A stretch of 22,877 nucleotides of DNA. It comes from a virus. Positions 1-7,377 of this stretch are shown piece after piece. Position numbers and translations under genes: made by a program. Below the pieces are notes generated by a model. That model was not told where the DNA came from. It worked only from the letters and a program-made list of their open reading frames with translations, and searched no databases. The number at the start of each line of letters is the position of its first letter. Position 1 is the stretch's first letter. Location of the stretch: IMG/VR virus record IMGVR_UViG_3300002134_000143, positions 1 to 22,877 of that record; one strand, written 5' to 3'.

Positions 1-469
1 TGCAACAGATAATAAGAATCTACAGATAGCAATCCTAGCCGTAATAATACAGGAACAAGGAAAAGGAGGAAAGATATCAGGATTTAACCACAACTACGGA
101 GGGTTTGACATAACTAGGGGGGCTTGGAAATTTAATACAATAGGAGCTTCTAATACAAACGGATACGTCCTCGCAACAGAGGGAGGAACAAAATGCAGAA
201 TCGCTTATGTAAGCTTTAAAGATGCAGCATCCTTCTTCAAAGTAAAACTCGGAAGCTTTACCAGAAAAGGGTTTGACAAACCCCTCACAGGAGCACAGGT
301 TGCAACTTTGTGGTATGAAAAATGGAATGGAAAAGGAGCACGGTTATTCTGGAATAACAATACTAATAATTATAAAAAAACCTACGCCACTGTAGAGCAG
401 TATGATCAATTTGTAGTGTCGAACTTCGCAAATACGTATTACGCAACAGCAAAGAAATTAATAGGATAA
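1..469 (+). CDS. C-terminal part of a probable lysozyme/glucosaminidase-like virion protein (5' end outside window)
   Basis: The reading frame is open from base 2 to a TAA at 467-469, giving about 155 residues of a larger protein. The fragment begins with a helix-like stretch (AILAVIIQEQGKGG) followed by a Gly/Asn/aromatic segment (FNHNYGGFDIT), later FKDAASFFKVKL, and a C-terminal part rich in Trp, Asn and Tyr. This layout resembles glucosaminidase or lysozyme-fold domains found in phage tail and baseplate proteins, where an early Glu (here in IQEQG) is the usual catalytic acid. That link comes from pattern memory, not from a search. The next gene starts three bases after the stop, so the two probably belong to one structural operon. 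It could instead be a structural protein without enzyme activity. Confidence 0.5.
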   Translation, partial: ATDNKNLQIAILAVIIQEQGKGGKISGFNHNYGGFDITRGAWKFNTIGASNTNGYVLATEGGTKCRIAYVSFKDAASFFKVKLGSFTRKGFDKPLTGAQVATLWYEKWNGKGARLFWNNNTNNYKKTYATVEQYDQFVVSNFANTYYATAKKLIG

Positions 470-471
470 GT

Positions 472-1062
472 ATGTATTACCCAAAGTCTAAAATAGTAAC
501 AGACCTATACACAAACGGTAAAGAGCTGGTGTACGTAAGTACGGAACTCCCTTATTTGGGAGATTACCATATACTTGCTAAGGGTGAGGTTTATACCGGG
601 AAGAATCCACATGATGGAGAGCTACAAAGGTTAAAATATAAAAAAACTATTCCTTTTAACAGCACAGATGAGGGTATAGAATTATTAGACTTACCCACAG
701 CCCCCTCTAGCACTACTTACGACACTATCAGAAGAGGTAAACTAATAGAACCGCCTAATGTAGAGCTTATAGAACCTAAATATACGCAACCAACAGTAAA
801 ATATCCAGTACTTACCCGGTACTTCCTGAGAAGAACGAACAATGCAATCTTTACAGAGGTTTCACTAAAGGATTATAACGCTATAAAGAATAGAGATAAG
901 AAGTACAACTGGGGAATCTATGTAACTTTCGAACTCCCCTGGTCTACCTCAGGAGCTTACATTAAAGAGACGAATGAACGTATGGTTCTTCTAACAGAAC
1001 AACGTTATAAAGTCTACGGCTTTACCCAATACATCACAAACTATACCGAATTCTCAATCTAA
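472..1062 (+). CDS. conserved hypothetical phage protein, probably of the structural module
   Basis: This 196-residue protein starts two bases after the preceding stop codon, so the two genes are almost certainly cotranscribed. There is no signal peptide or membrane segment. It is rich in Tyr, Thr and beta-prone residues (for example YTNGKELVYVSTELPYLGDY), and contains a YTGKNPHDGE turn that I associate with small proteins of marine phage structural regions. I cannot assign a function. A virion or assembly role is inferred only from its position beside the lysozyme-like protein and upstream of the replication genes. Codon use matches the replication genes. It is the last gene before a clear new promoter at 1064-1094. 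Confidence 0.7.
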   Translation: MYYPKSKIVTDLYTNGKELVYVSTELPYLGDYHILAKGEVYTGKNPHDGELQRLKYKKTIPFNSTDEGIELLDLPTAPSSTTYDTIRRGKLIEPPNVELIEPKYTQPTVKYPVLTRYFLRRTNNAIFTEVSLKDYNAIKNRDKKYNWGIYVTFELPWSTSGAYIKETNERMVLLTEQRYKVYGFTQYITNYTEFSI

Positions 1063-1063
1063 G

Positions 1064-1094
1064 TTGTAACTATTAACATCTTTTCTTATATTAG
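1064..1094 (+). promoter_or_regulatory. Bacteroidota-type promoter P1 for the polymerase gene
   Basis: AAGTTG with TTG at 1064-1066, exactly 20 bases, then TATATTAG at 1087-1094. This fits the known Bacteroidota pattern of a -33 TTG and a -7 TAxxTTTG box. The ATG at 1105 lies 10 bases after the box, so the leader is very short. Confidence 0.7.
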
Positions 1095-1104
1095 AGGAAA
1101 GGTT

Positions 1105-2376
1105 ATGTTTTGGTTAATAGAGACACAAGAGCAGTTCGATGATCTAAAGGATCATAAGTTAGAGAATATTATAGCTATCCCTATACAGAGACATCTCGAG
1201 TTACATCCCGCTATTTATACTCCTCTTTGCCTATACGTAAAAGATGTAGATACAAAGGAAGGATACCTCTTAAACTTCTTTCACAGCGAAGCATTAAAAA
1301 TAGAACATACTCAAGTCAGAGAATGGCTAGCAACTATACAGAAAATCTATACTCCGGATAGGAAAGTCTTTAATTACTTTTACCACGGTCAAAATACATA
1401 CTCTCTACCTGCTACCAAAGAGGAAAACACTCAAGCATTAAATTACTTTTCAAGAAGGTATTATAACGATCCAGAACTAAGTAATATTATTCCGATTGTA
1501 AAGCATTTTGAGCATTGTCAAAAAGTATCAGAAGAACATCTTAAAGGTATAGCAGACTATTCACCTAATGAATTCCGGAAAACAGTAGAAGATATATTTT
1601 GGGTTATAGAAAGAAACGGCTTGAAGGTAAGTGATACATTAGAGGAGCATTTTAACATAGAGAGACCCTTTCTATCACTTATTAATAACCATATTTTAAC
1701 ACAGTACAACCTCAACAATACAACAGGAAGACCTTCTAACCACTTTAACCATATAAACTTCGCAGCATTGAACAAAGATAACGGGTGTAGAAGTGTTTTT
1801 ATACCTAGAAATGACCTACTGATGGAGATAGATTTGGTAGCATACCATCCTACTTTGATATCGAAATTAGTACAGTACGAGTCTGCAACAGGAGATATTT
1901 ACGAGGATTTCGGACAGGTGTATGGAATGGACAGAGATGAGGCAAAGAAGTTAGTATTTAAACAGCTATACGGGAATGTATTTGATCAATATAAGGATTT
2001 TGAATTCTTTAAACTTACAACTGCGTATATAGAAGAACTCTGGACGAAGTTTCAAAAGCAAGGATATATCGACGGAGTAGATGAGAGATATAGGTTTTAC
2101 AGGAAAGACTTAGCAAATATGAATCCGCAGAAGTTATTTAACTACCTAATACAGAACTACGAAACTGTAAGCAATGTTGGTTTATTGCAGAAAATACTCT
2201 ATCTTATGGAAGATAAAAAATCCAAAATAGTACTGTATACATATGATGCAATACTCTTAGATTTAGCAAAAGAAGATAAAGATATTCTACGTAAAATAGT
2301 AGAAGTCTTTGAAAAAGAAAATTTAAAGATAACGATAAATGTTGGAAAAAGATACGATACTTTACAGCCCTTTTGA
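1105..2376 (+). CDS. compact family A DNA polymerase-like protein
   Basis: This is probably the phage replicative DNA polymerase, adding nucleotides in the cytoplasm. The C-terminal half carries recognisable, divergent family A palm and finger motifs. Motif A is MEIDLVAYHPTLI with Asp243. Motif B is AKKLVFKQLYGN (residues 280-291), matching the family K-x6-Y-G pattern. Motif C is LYTYDAILLDL with Asp381. Both metal-binding Asp residues are therefore kept, but the usual motif A YSQIE and motif C HDE are replaced. Residues 1-100 look like a degenerate RNase H-like fold; I see no acidic exonuclease motifs, so proofreading is probably absent. At 423 residues it is much shorter than a Klenow-type enzyme of about 600. 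It is followed by SSB and UvsX genes, which supports a replication role. Family A is a motif-based inference; a terminal transferase-like or repair role is possible. Confidence 0.7.
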   Translation: MFWLIETQEQFDDLKDHKLENIIAIPIQRHLELHPAIYTPLCLYVKDVDTKEGYLLNFFHSEALKIEHTQVREWLATIQKIYTPDRKVFNYFYHGQNTYSLPATKEENTQALNYFSRRYYNDPELSNIIPIVKHFEHCQKVSEEHLKGIADYSPNEFRKTVEDIFWVIERNGLKVSDTLEEHFNIERPFLSLINNHILTQYNLNNTTGRPSNHFNHINFAALNKDNGCRSVFIPRNDLLMEIDLVAYHPTLISKLVQYESATGDIYEDFGQVYGMDRDEAKKLVFKQLYGNVFDQYKDFEFFKLTTAYIEELWTKFQKQGYIDGVDERYRFYRKDLANMNPQKLFNYLIQNYETVSNVGLLQKILYLMEDKKSKIVLYTYDAILLDLAKEDKDILRKIVEVFEKENLKITINVGKRYDTLQPF

Positions 2377-2377
2377 T

Positions 2378-2800
2378 ATGTATGATATAGATACTATAGA
2401 GAGTCAAGAGATGTTGAAGAATAAACTGTTGTGTACATTCGTACCCACTGAGGAGATAGATTACTTTATAGCCGATCTAACACAAAAACACACAATACTA
2501 TATAATAAAATATTCATCTTAAATATAAAAGATTCAGACGAAGTAGCCTGTACCTATAATTTAGATGAAATGAGCATAGATAGTATTCCACCGAATACAA
2601 TTTTAGTTCATAGAAAAAAAGAGACTAACACTCTCTACACTATTAATGCACTCAACGAGCTTATTAAAAGTTTAAACGGGGGAGTGGTGGACACCCGTTT
2701 TAGAGTGGACTGGCAGCATTATAGAAATACAGTGCTGCTGACTACTCAAGGAGAATTAAGATCTCTAAAAACAAAAATACACGAAATTAGAAACGTGTAA
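2378..2800 (+). CDS. small conserved hypothetical protein of the replication block
   Basis: From the ATG at 2378 this encodes 140 residues. An in-frame ATG at 2339 would add 13 residues and overlap the polymerase gene by 38 bases. I prefer 2378 because it lies one base after the polymerase stop and because MYDIDTIESQEML reads like a natural amino terminus. There is no signal peptide, membrane segment or known catalytic motif. The centre contains PNTILVHRKKETNTLYTINALNEL (quoted as two parts: PNTILVHRKK and ETNTLYTINALNEL), and the end is basic and Leu-rich (GELRSLKTKIHEI). Its place between polymerase and SSB genes suggests a replication accessory factor, but the sequence itself shows no function. 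Confidence 0.65.
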   Translation: MYDIDTIESQEMLKNKLLCTFVPTEEIDYFIADLTQKHTILYNKIFILNIKDSDEVACTYNLDEMSIDSIPPNTILVHRKKETNTLYTINALNELIKSLNGGVVDTRFRVDWQHYRNTVLLTTQGELRSLKTKIHEIRNV

Positions 2801-2807
2801 ATCTAAG

Positions 2808-2838
2808 TTGCCTCTGAGCAGCAAAGTTCATATATTAT
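2808..2838 (+). promoter_or_regulatory. Bacteroidota-type promoter P2 for SSB and uvsX
   Basis: AAGTTG with TTG at 2808-2810, 20 bases, then TATATTAT at 2831-2838. The SSB start codon is 17 bases downstream. The sequence around the box (GTTCATATATTATAGTA) is nearly repeated at the queC promoter. Confidence 0.75.
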
Positions 2839-2855
2839 AGTAATAAGTTATAAGA

Positions 2856-3674
2856 ATGAACGTAAATGAAATCAAAGCAAAGCTACAAGCTATGCAAACC
2901 CAGAACAGTGCCCAGTCGACAGGGTCAAGGAAAAACAACTTTTATAAACCGAGTGTAGGTAAGGAAGTTATTCGAGTAGTGCCGTCAAAATTCAACAAAT
3001 CAAATCCATTTTCGGAGCTAATGTTCCATTACGGTATTCACAAATTCCCAATCATTTCACCAATCAACTTCGGAGATGCAGATCCAATAGTTGAATTTGT
3101 TGCAAAATTGAGAGAAGCAGGAGGACAGGAAAACTGGAGACTTGCTAGAAAGCTAGAACCTAAAATGAGAGTATTTGCTCCAGTAATCGTAAGAGGTAAG
3201 GAAGATGAAGGAGTAAAACTATGGGGATTCGGAAAAGAGATCTACATGGAATTATTATCAATGGTTGAAGATGAGGACATAGGAGATTTTACAGACATTA
3301 TTACAGGTAGAGATTTAACTTTAACTACCATCGATGCTGCTACAACAGGAACAGGCTACGCTAAGACAACCCTCAGAGCAAGAACTGCAGAAACTACCTT
3401 AACAGACAATGCAGCCCTACTTGCAACAGTCTTAGAAGATCAACCTAATCCAACAGAAGCATTTAGTAGAATGGAATTTGACGACATGAAAAAAGTACTT
3501 CATGATTATCTAGCTCCAGAAGAAGCAGAAACAGATGTACCAACTCCAATGGTAGCATTTGACACTCCTTCATCACCGACAAACAAGTTTTCCTTAGAGA
3601 ACTCAGGAAAGAAGGCAGAATCGAAAGCTGATAAATTCGATAGTTTATTTGAAGACGACGCTGTACCTTTCTAA
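2856..3674 (+). CDS. gp32: gp32-like single-stranded DNA-binding protein
   Basis: This 272-residue protein coats single-stranded DNA during replication and recombination. The core aligns in pattern with T4 gp32: FYKPSVGKEVIRVVPSK near residues 29-45, FHYGIHKFPIISPINFGDADPIVEF near 62-86 (first part FHYGIHKFPI, second ISPINFGDADPIVEF), then KMRVFAPVIVRG and VKLWGFGKEIY for the OB-fold strands. The C-terminus is acidic and ends in DKFDSLFEDDAVPF, the typical SSB tail that recruits partner proteins. There is no cysteine anywhere, so the zinc ribbon that interrupts the OB fold in T4 gp32 is absent; the CP...CPICEF pattern is replaced by SP...DPIVEF. It starts a short operon with uvsX eight bases downstream, which matches the known partnership of these proteins in T4. 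Confidence 0.9.
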   Translation: MNVNEIKAKLQAMQTQNSAQSTGSRKNNFYKPSVGKEVIRVVPSKFNKSNPFSELMFHYGIHKFPIISPINFGDADPIVEFVAKLREAGGQENWRLARKLEPKMRVFAPVIVRGKEDEGVKLWGFGKEIYMELLSMVEDEDIGDFTDIITGRDLTLTTIDAATTGTGYAKTTLRARTAETTLTDNAALLATVLEDQPNPTEAFSRMEFDDMKKVLHDYLAPEEAETDVPTPMVAFDTPSSPTNKFSLENSGKKAESKADKFDSLFEDDAVPF

Positions 3675-3682
3675 GATAATCG

Positions 3683-4768
3683 ATGGCGAAAAAACAAAGC
3701 AAATCACTAACAGAAGCTGTATCCGCAGAACTTAAAAAAGGGTTTAACCTCAATAAGTTTAAAGAGCAGAAATTGCTGAGTAAAAATGTTCGCTTTAAAG
3801 ACCAGAAATGGATCCCATTATCCCCGGCATTTCAAGAGATCACCTCTATACCGGGGATCCCAATGGGACACATAACTATGCTAAGAGGCCATTCCGATAC
3901 AGGGAAGTCTACAGCATTATTAGAGGCAGCAGTATCGGCTCAAAAAGCCGGAATACTACCAGTATTCATTACTACAGAGATGAAGTGGAACTGGGAACAT
4001 GCTGTCCAGATGGGTTTACAAGTAGAACAAACAGTAGATGAAGATACCGGAGAAGTCTTAGACTATGGAGGATTCTTTATTTACGTAGACAGGGAGACTA
4101 TACACACAATAGAAGATGTAGCGGCTTTCATACTAGACCTGATAGACGAGCAAAAGAAAGGAGCATTACCTTACGACTTACTCTTCTTATGGGATTCAAT
4201 CGGATCAGTACCTTGCGAATTATCAGTACGTTCTAATAAGAACAATAATGAATGGAACGCAGGAGCAATGTCTACACAATTCGGTAACGGAGTTAATCAA
4301 CGTATCGTAATGTCGAGAAAAGAGTCCTCTCCTTATACTAACTCATTAGTAGTTGTAAACAAGGTGTGGACACAGAAAGCAGAATCACCAATGGGACAGC
4401 CGAAACTTATGAATAAGGGAGGTTTTGCTATGTGGTATGACGCAACGTTTGTAGTCACCTTTGGAAACATTATGAATGCCGGCACATCTAAGATTAAAGC
4501 AATCAAAGACGGTAAGCAGGTAGAATTCGCTAAGAGAACAAATCTCCAGATAGATAAGAATCATATCAACGGTATAACAACTAGAGGTAAGATTATTATG
4601 ACACCTCACGGTTTCATTCTAGATGAAGATAAAGATCTTAAGAATTACAAAGCAGCACACGCAGCAGAATGGGCAGCAATACTAGGAGGAGGAGACTTCG
4701 AGATAGTAGTAGAGCAAGCAGAAGAAGGCGATGCAGCACCAATACCAACTGAAAACGACCCAGGATAG
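3683..4768 (+). CDS. uvsX: UvsX/RecA-like recombinase
   Basis: This 361-residue ATPase forms filaments on single-stranded DNA for strand exchange and recombination-dependent replication. The Walker A loop is GHSDTGKS at residues 69-76, the following strand is ILPVFITTEMKW with the catalytic-type Glu, and Walker B is YDLLFLWDSIG with Asp171. Downstream come a RecA-like L1/L2 region (NNNEWNAGAMSTQFGNGVNQ, then TNSLVVVNKVW) and a C-terminal part with ISO-type beta strands. The order and length match T4 UvsX (about 390) better than bacterial RecA. It lies eight bases after the SSB gene with no promoter between. The acidic C-terminus (VEQAEEGDAAPIP) may regulate DNA binding, as in RecA; that is inference. 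Confidence 0.9.
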   Translation: MAKKQSKSLTEAVSAELKKGFNLNKFKEQKLLSKNVRFKDQKWIPLSPAFQEITSIPGIPMGHITMLRGHSDTGKSTALLEAAVSAQKAGILPVFITTEMKWNWEHAVQMGLQVEQTVDEDTGEVLDYGGFFIYVDRETIHTIEDVAAFILDLIDEQKKGALPYDLLFLWDSIGSVPCELSVRSNKNNNEWNAGAMSTQFGNGVNQRIVMSRKESSPYTNSLVVVNKVWTQKAESPMGQPKLMNKGGFAMWYDATFVVTFGNIMNAGTSKIKAIKDGKQVEFAKRTNLQIDKNHINGITTRGKIIMTPHGFILDEDKDLKNYKAAHAAEWAAILGGGDFEIVVEQAEEGDAAPIPTENDPG

Positions 4769-4795
4769 AACTAAACTCTAAATTAAGTTGAAAGG

Positions 4796-4819
4796 CCCTT
4801 GCTTATGCAGGGGTTTTTT
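4796..4819 (+). terminator. intrinsic terminator after uvsX, overlapping a promoter
   Basis: A 7-bp stem (CCCTTGC at 4796-4802 with GCAGGGG at 4807-4813, one G-T wobble), loop TTAT, then six T at 4814-4819. Its left arm contains the TTG of promoter P3. Confidence 0.75.
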
Positions 4820-4829
4820 ATTATCTTTA
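4799..4829 (+). promoter_or_regulatory. Bacteroidota-type promoter P3 inside the uvsX terminator
   Basis: TTG at 4799-4801 lies in the left arm of the terminator hairpin. Then come 20 bases and TATCTTTA at 4822-4829. Only three bases separate the box from the ATG at 4833, so the mRNA would be leaderless or nearly so. A second AAGTTG at 4785-4790 is 31 bases from the box, which is too far to pair with it. Confidence 0.65.
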
Positions 4830-4832
4830 AGT

Positions 4833-5873
4833 ATGTCAACTAATCTAAGAGCTCTTCTTGCTACTGTTACAGAGCATGAATCCTCACCTGCAGTAGTACA
4901 GGAATTCCATTCACGAGTACTAATGATAGATGCTCTTAACCTATTCTTCAGAAACTTTGCTACAATTAATTTCTTAAATAAAGAAGGAATTCCTATCGGA
5001 GGTATGGCCGGGTTTATAAGATCACTAGGGTCCTTGATACAGTTAGTACAGCCAACAGGAGTGTATGTTATCTTTGACGGAGTAGGATCTTCGAACAATA
5101 GAAAAAACCTCTTACCGGAATATAAGTCAAACCGCGGAATAACTAGGATAACAAACTGGGACACCTATGATAATATTGAAGAAGAAGGAGAGTCTAAAGT
5201 AGACCAGATAACACGTCTAATCCACTATTTACAATGTCTACCAGTAAAGACAGGAATGATAGATAAGGCAGAGGCTGACGATATGATAGCTTACATGGCG
5301 AACACCCTCCCACATACTCACAACTCAGACGTAATAATAGTATCCTCAGACAAAGACTATCTGCAGCTGGTCAGTAATAAGGTAACAGTCTATAGGCCTA
5401 TAGGTAAGAAATTTTACAAACAGAAAGAAGTAGCAGAGGAATTCGGAATACATTCAGACAACTTCATACTATACAAAACCTTATTAGGAGATAAATCAGA
5501 TGCAATATCGGGAATTAAGGGACTAGGCCCGAAAACACTTCTAAAGAGGTTCCCGGAATTAGTAAAACATTCACTAACTCTAGAAGACATCTTTGAGATA
5601 TCAGAAGCTAAATTAACACAGCATAAAATCTATGCTCAAATACTACAAGGGGAACAGGTTATAAGAAACTCCTACAAGTTGATGGACCTCCGAAACCCGA
5701 TATTGGACGATAGGCAGATAAAGTACATCGAAGAATTAATACAGGAAGAGAATAATCCATTTCATAGAAAAGAGTTTCTAGAGATGTACCACCAGGACGG
5801 AGTAGATCATTTTATAAAGAATATAGAAGGGTGGGTAACTGATACTTTTTTTAAGTTGGGAAACTTAAGATAA
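4833..5873 (+). CDS. rnh: 5'-3' flap exonuclease, T4 RNase H/FEN family
   Basis: This 346-residue nuclease removes RNA primers and 5' flaps from lagging-strand fragments. Family motifs in order are VLMIDALNLFFRNF (residues 29-42, first metal-binding Asp33), VIFDG, KAEADDMIAYMA (acidic pair), VSSDKDYLQLV, and the helix-three-turn-helix LLGDKSDAISGIKGLGPK that grips the DNA backbone. Length is close to T4 RNase H (305). A TTG at 4788 would lengthen the frame, but it would translate through the terminator hairpin and lies upstream of the promoter box, so I use the ATG at 4833. The first 28 residues are not part of the catalytic core. The gene stands between recombinase and helicase, consistent with lagging-strand work. 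Confidence 0.88.
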   Translation: MSTNLRALLATVTEHESSPAVVQEFHSRVLMIDALNLFFRNFATINFLNKEGIPIGGMAGFIRSLGSLIQLVQPTGVYVIFDGVGSSNNRKNLLPEYKSNRGITRITNWDTYDNIEEEGESKVDQITRLIHYLQCLPVKTGMIDKAEADDMIAYMANTLPHTHNSDVIIVSSDKDYLQLVSNKVTVYRPIGKKFYKQKEVAEEFGIHSDNFILYKTLLGDKSDAISGIKGLGPKTLLKRFPELVKHSLTLEDIFEISEAKLTQHKIYAQILQGEQVIRNSYKLMDLRNPILDDRQIKYIEELIQEENNPFHRKEFLEMYHQDGVDHFIKNIEGWVTDTFFKLGNLR

Positions 5874-5886
5874 GATCGTATATTAT
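5856..5886 (+). promoter_or_regulatory. Bacteroidota-type promoter P4 for the helicase gene
   Basis: AAGTTG with TTG at 5856-5858 lies inside the end of the exonuclease gene, followed by 20 bases and TATATTAT at 5879-5886. A 47-base leader separates the box from the ATG at 5934, the longest of the set. Confidence 0.72.
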
Positions 5887-5933
5887 AGTACAAGAAAAAT
5901 AAGTTATATTAATTAAATAGTTATAGAAAATAA

Positions 5934-7313
5934 ATGACGTTAAAGCAGCTAAGTGACTACGGTCCAGCATTCCAGGTAAAGACATTAGGAGCTTTACTAA
6001 CAAGAAAAGAGTTCTTGCAAAACATATACGATGTTCTAACAGACGAACATTTCCCTAATCCAGCCCACAAGTGGATCATAAATGAGATATTGAGATACTG
6101 GCATAAGTACCATACAGTAATCTCTATGGAGACTTTAACTATAGAAGTAAAGAGATTAGATAATGAAATCTTAAAAACCTCAATTAGAGAGCAACTCAAA
6201 GAAGCTTATAAACATTCAGACGATGAGTTACAATACGTAGAAGAAGAATTTACCGCTTTCTGCAAAAACCAACAACTTAAATCAGCACTGCTTAGCTCTG
6301 TAGATATGTTAAATACCGGAGAGTATGATACTATTAGAGTTTTAATAGATAATGCGTTAAAAGCAGGAGCAGATAGGAATATTGGACATGAGTACAATAA
6401 AGACATAGAGACTAGATATAGAAAAGATTCTAGACCTACAATACCAACTCCATGGCCGGAACTTAATAACCTAATGCAAGGCGGATTCGGCCCGGGTGAT
6501 TTAGGAATAGTATTCGGTAACCCGGGAGGAGGTAAAAGTTGGCTTATGGTAGGAATGGCAGCACATGCTGTAAAGATGGGATACAACGTAGTATACTATA
6601 CCCTTGAATTAGGAGAGGATTATGTAGGTAAAAGATTTGATTGCTACCTAACAGGCATAGGAATAGAACATATCGGAGACCATAGAGCTAAGATAGATAA
6701 GATGGTATCAGAATTAACCGGAAACCTAATCATAAAAGAATACCCGCCTAAGATGGCCTCAGTCTCAACCATAAGAGCACATCTCCAAAAATGTGTAGAC
6801 TCAGAAGTTAAGCCGGATTTAGTAATTATAGACTATATCGACTACTTAAGAGGGACTTCGAATAAGTTCGCAGAGAGGAAAGATGAGATAGATGATGTGT
6901 ATGTAGCATGTAAAGGGTTAGCTAAAGAGCTTAAGATTCCAATAATCTCTCCTTCTCAAGTAAATAGAATGGGTGCTAAGGATGATGTAATAGAAGGCGA
7001 TAAAGCTGCAGGATCTTACGATAAGATTATGGTATCGGACTTCTGTATGTCTCTCTCAAGAAAGAAAGAAGATAAGGTAAACGGAACAGGCAGAGTACAC
7101 ATTATGAAGAACCGATACGGTATGGATGGTATGACGTTTGGAGCATTGGTAGATACCAATACCGGGCATATCAAACTCACAGAAGATGTTCCGACCTACG
7201 ATGAGTTCCCCGCCTCTAACGGATCTTCTGGTTCTAAGACGTTTAATCTAATGGATAGCTTTGATAAAAAAGTACTAGCCGAGAAATTTGCACAACTTTC
7301 CACAGTTTCTTAA
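5934..7313 (+). CDS. dnaB: replicative DNA helicase, DnaB/T4 gp41 family
   Basis: This 459-residue protein should form the hexameric ring that unwinds the replication fork. Residues 1-150 form the helical N-terminal domain (for example DEHFPNPAHKWIINEILRYW). The RecA-like motor follows: Walker A GNPGGGKS at 195-202, the strand NVVYYTLELGEDYVGKR with the conserved Glu, Walker B DLVIIDYIDYLR at 295-306, and IPIISPSQVNRMGA (motif with the gamma-phosphate-sensing Gln), then an arginine-containing KNRYGMDGM segment near the end. Length fits T4 gp41 (475). I see no primase domain fused to it and no primase or helicase-loader gene in the window. Its own promoter (P4) separates it from the exonuclease gene. 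Confidence 0.9.
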   Translation: MTLKQLSDYGPAFQVKTLGALLTRKEFLQNIYDVLTDEHFPNPAHKWIINEILRYWHKYHTVISMETLTIEVKRLDNEILKTSIREQLKEAYKHSDDELQYVEEEFTAFCKNQQLKSALLSSVDMLNTGEYDTIRVLIDNALKAGADRNIGHEYNKDIETRYRKDSRPTIPTPWPELNNLMQGGFGPGDLGIVFGNPGGGKSWLMVGMAAHAVKMGYNVVYYTLELGEDYVGKRFDCYLTGIGIEHIGDHRAKIDKMVSELTGNLIIKEYPPKMASVSTIRAHLQKCVDSEVKPDLVIIDYIDYLRGTSNKFAERKDEIDDVYVACKGLAKELKIPIISPSQVNRMGAKDDVIEGDKAAGSYDKIMVSDFCMSLSRKKEDKVNGTGRVHIMKNRYGMDGMTFGALVDTNTGHIKLTEDVPTYDEFPASNGSSGSKTFNLMDSFDKKVLAEKFAQLSTVS

Positions 7314-7345
7314 AAGAAAACCTAATTTTCTTTAAAAATCACATA

Positions 7346-7366
7346 GTTATTATATACAATATAAAA
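7346..7366 (+). promoter_or_regulatory. candidate shared upstream element GTTAT-N7-AATATAAAA before the reductase gene
   Basis: GTTAT at 7346-7350, seven bases, AATATAAAA at 7358-7366, 12 bases before the reductase ATG. The same pattern and spacing occurs at 9308-9328 before the envelope module. Neither gene has a TTG-N20 promoter, so this may be a second promoter class. With only two copies in AT-rich DNA, chance is possible. Confidence 0.3.
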
Positions 7367-7377
7367 ATCAAATATAA

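Noticed and set aside
1557-2407. Minus-strand frames opposite the polymerase gene (1557-1775 and 2204-2407)
   Set aside because: They lie opposite strong plus-strand motifs, have low-complexity hydrophobic translations and no promoter or neighbours on that strand.
3808-4041. 77-codon plus-strand frame inside uvsX
   Set aside because: It is out of frame with a gene whose Walker A motif lies in the same bases; the translation has no recognisable character.
4788-4832. Upstream TTG start that would add 15 residues to the exonuclease
   Set aside because: It would translate the terminator hairpin and the promoter, and the RNA from P3 would not include it. The same reasoning rejects TTG starts at 17143 and 19327.
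4778-6586. Minus-strand frames opposite exonuclease and helicase (4778-5164, 5957-6199, 6206-6586)
   Set aside because: All are shadows of well-supported genes; the second and third oppose the helicase N-terminal domain and ATP site.
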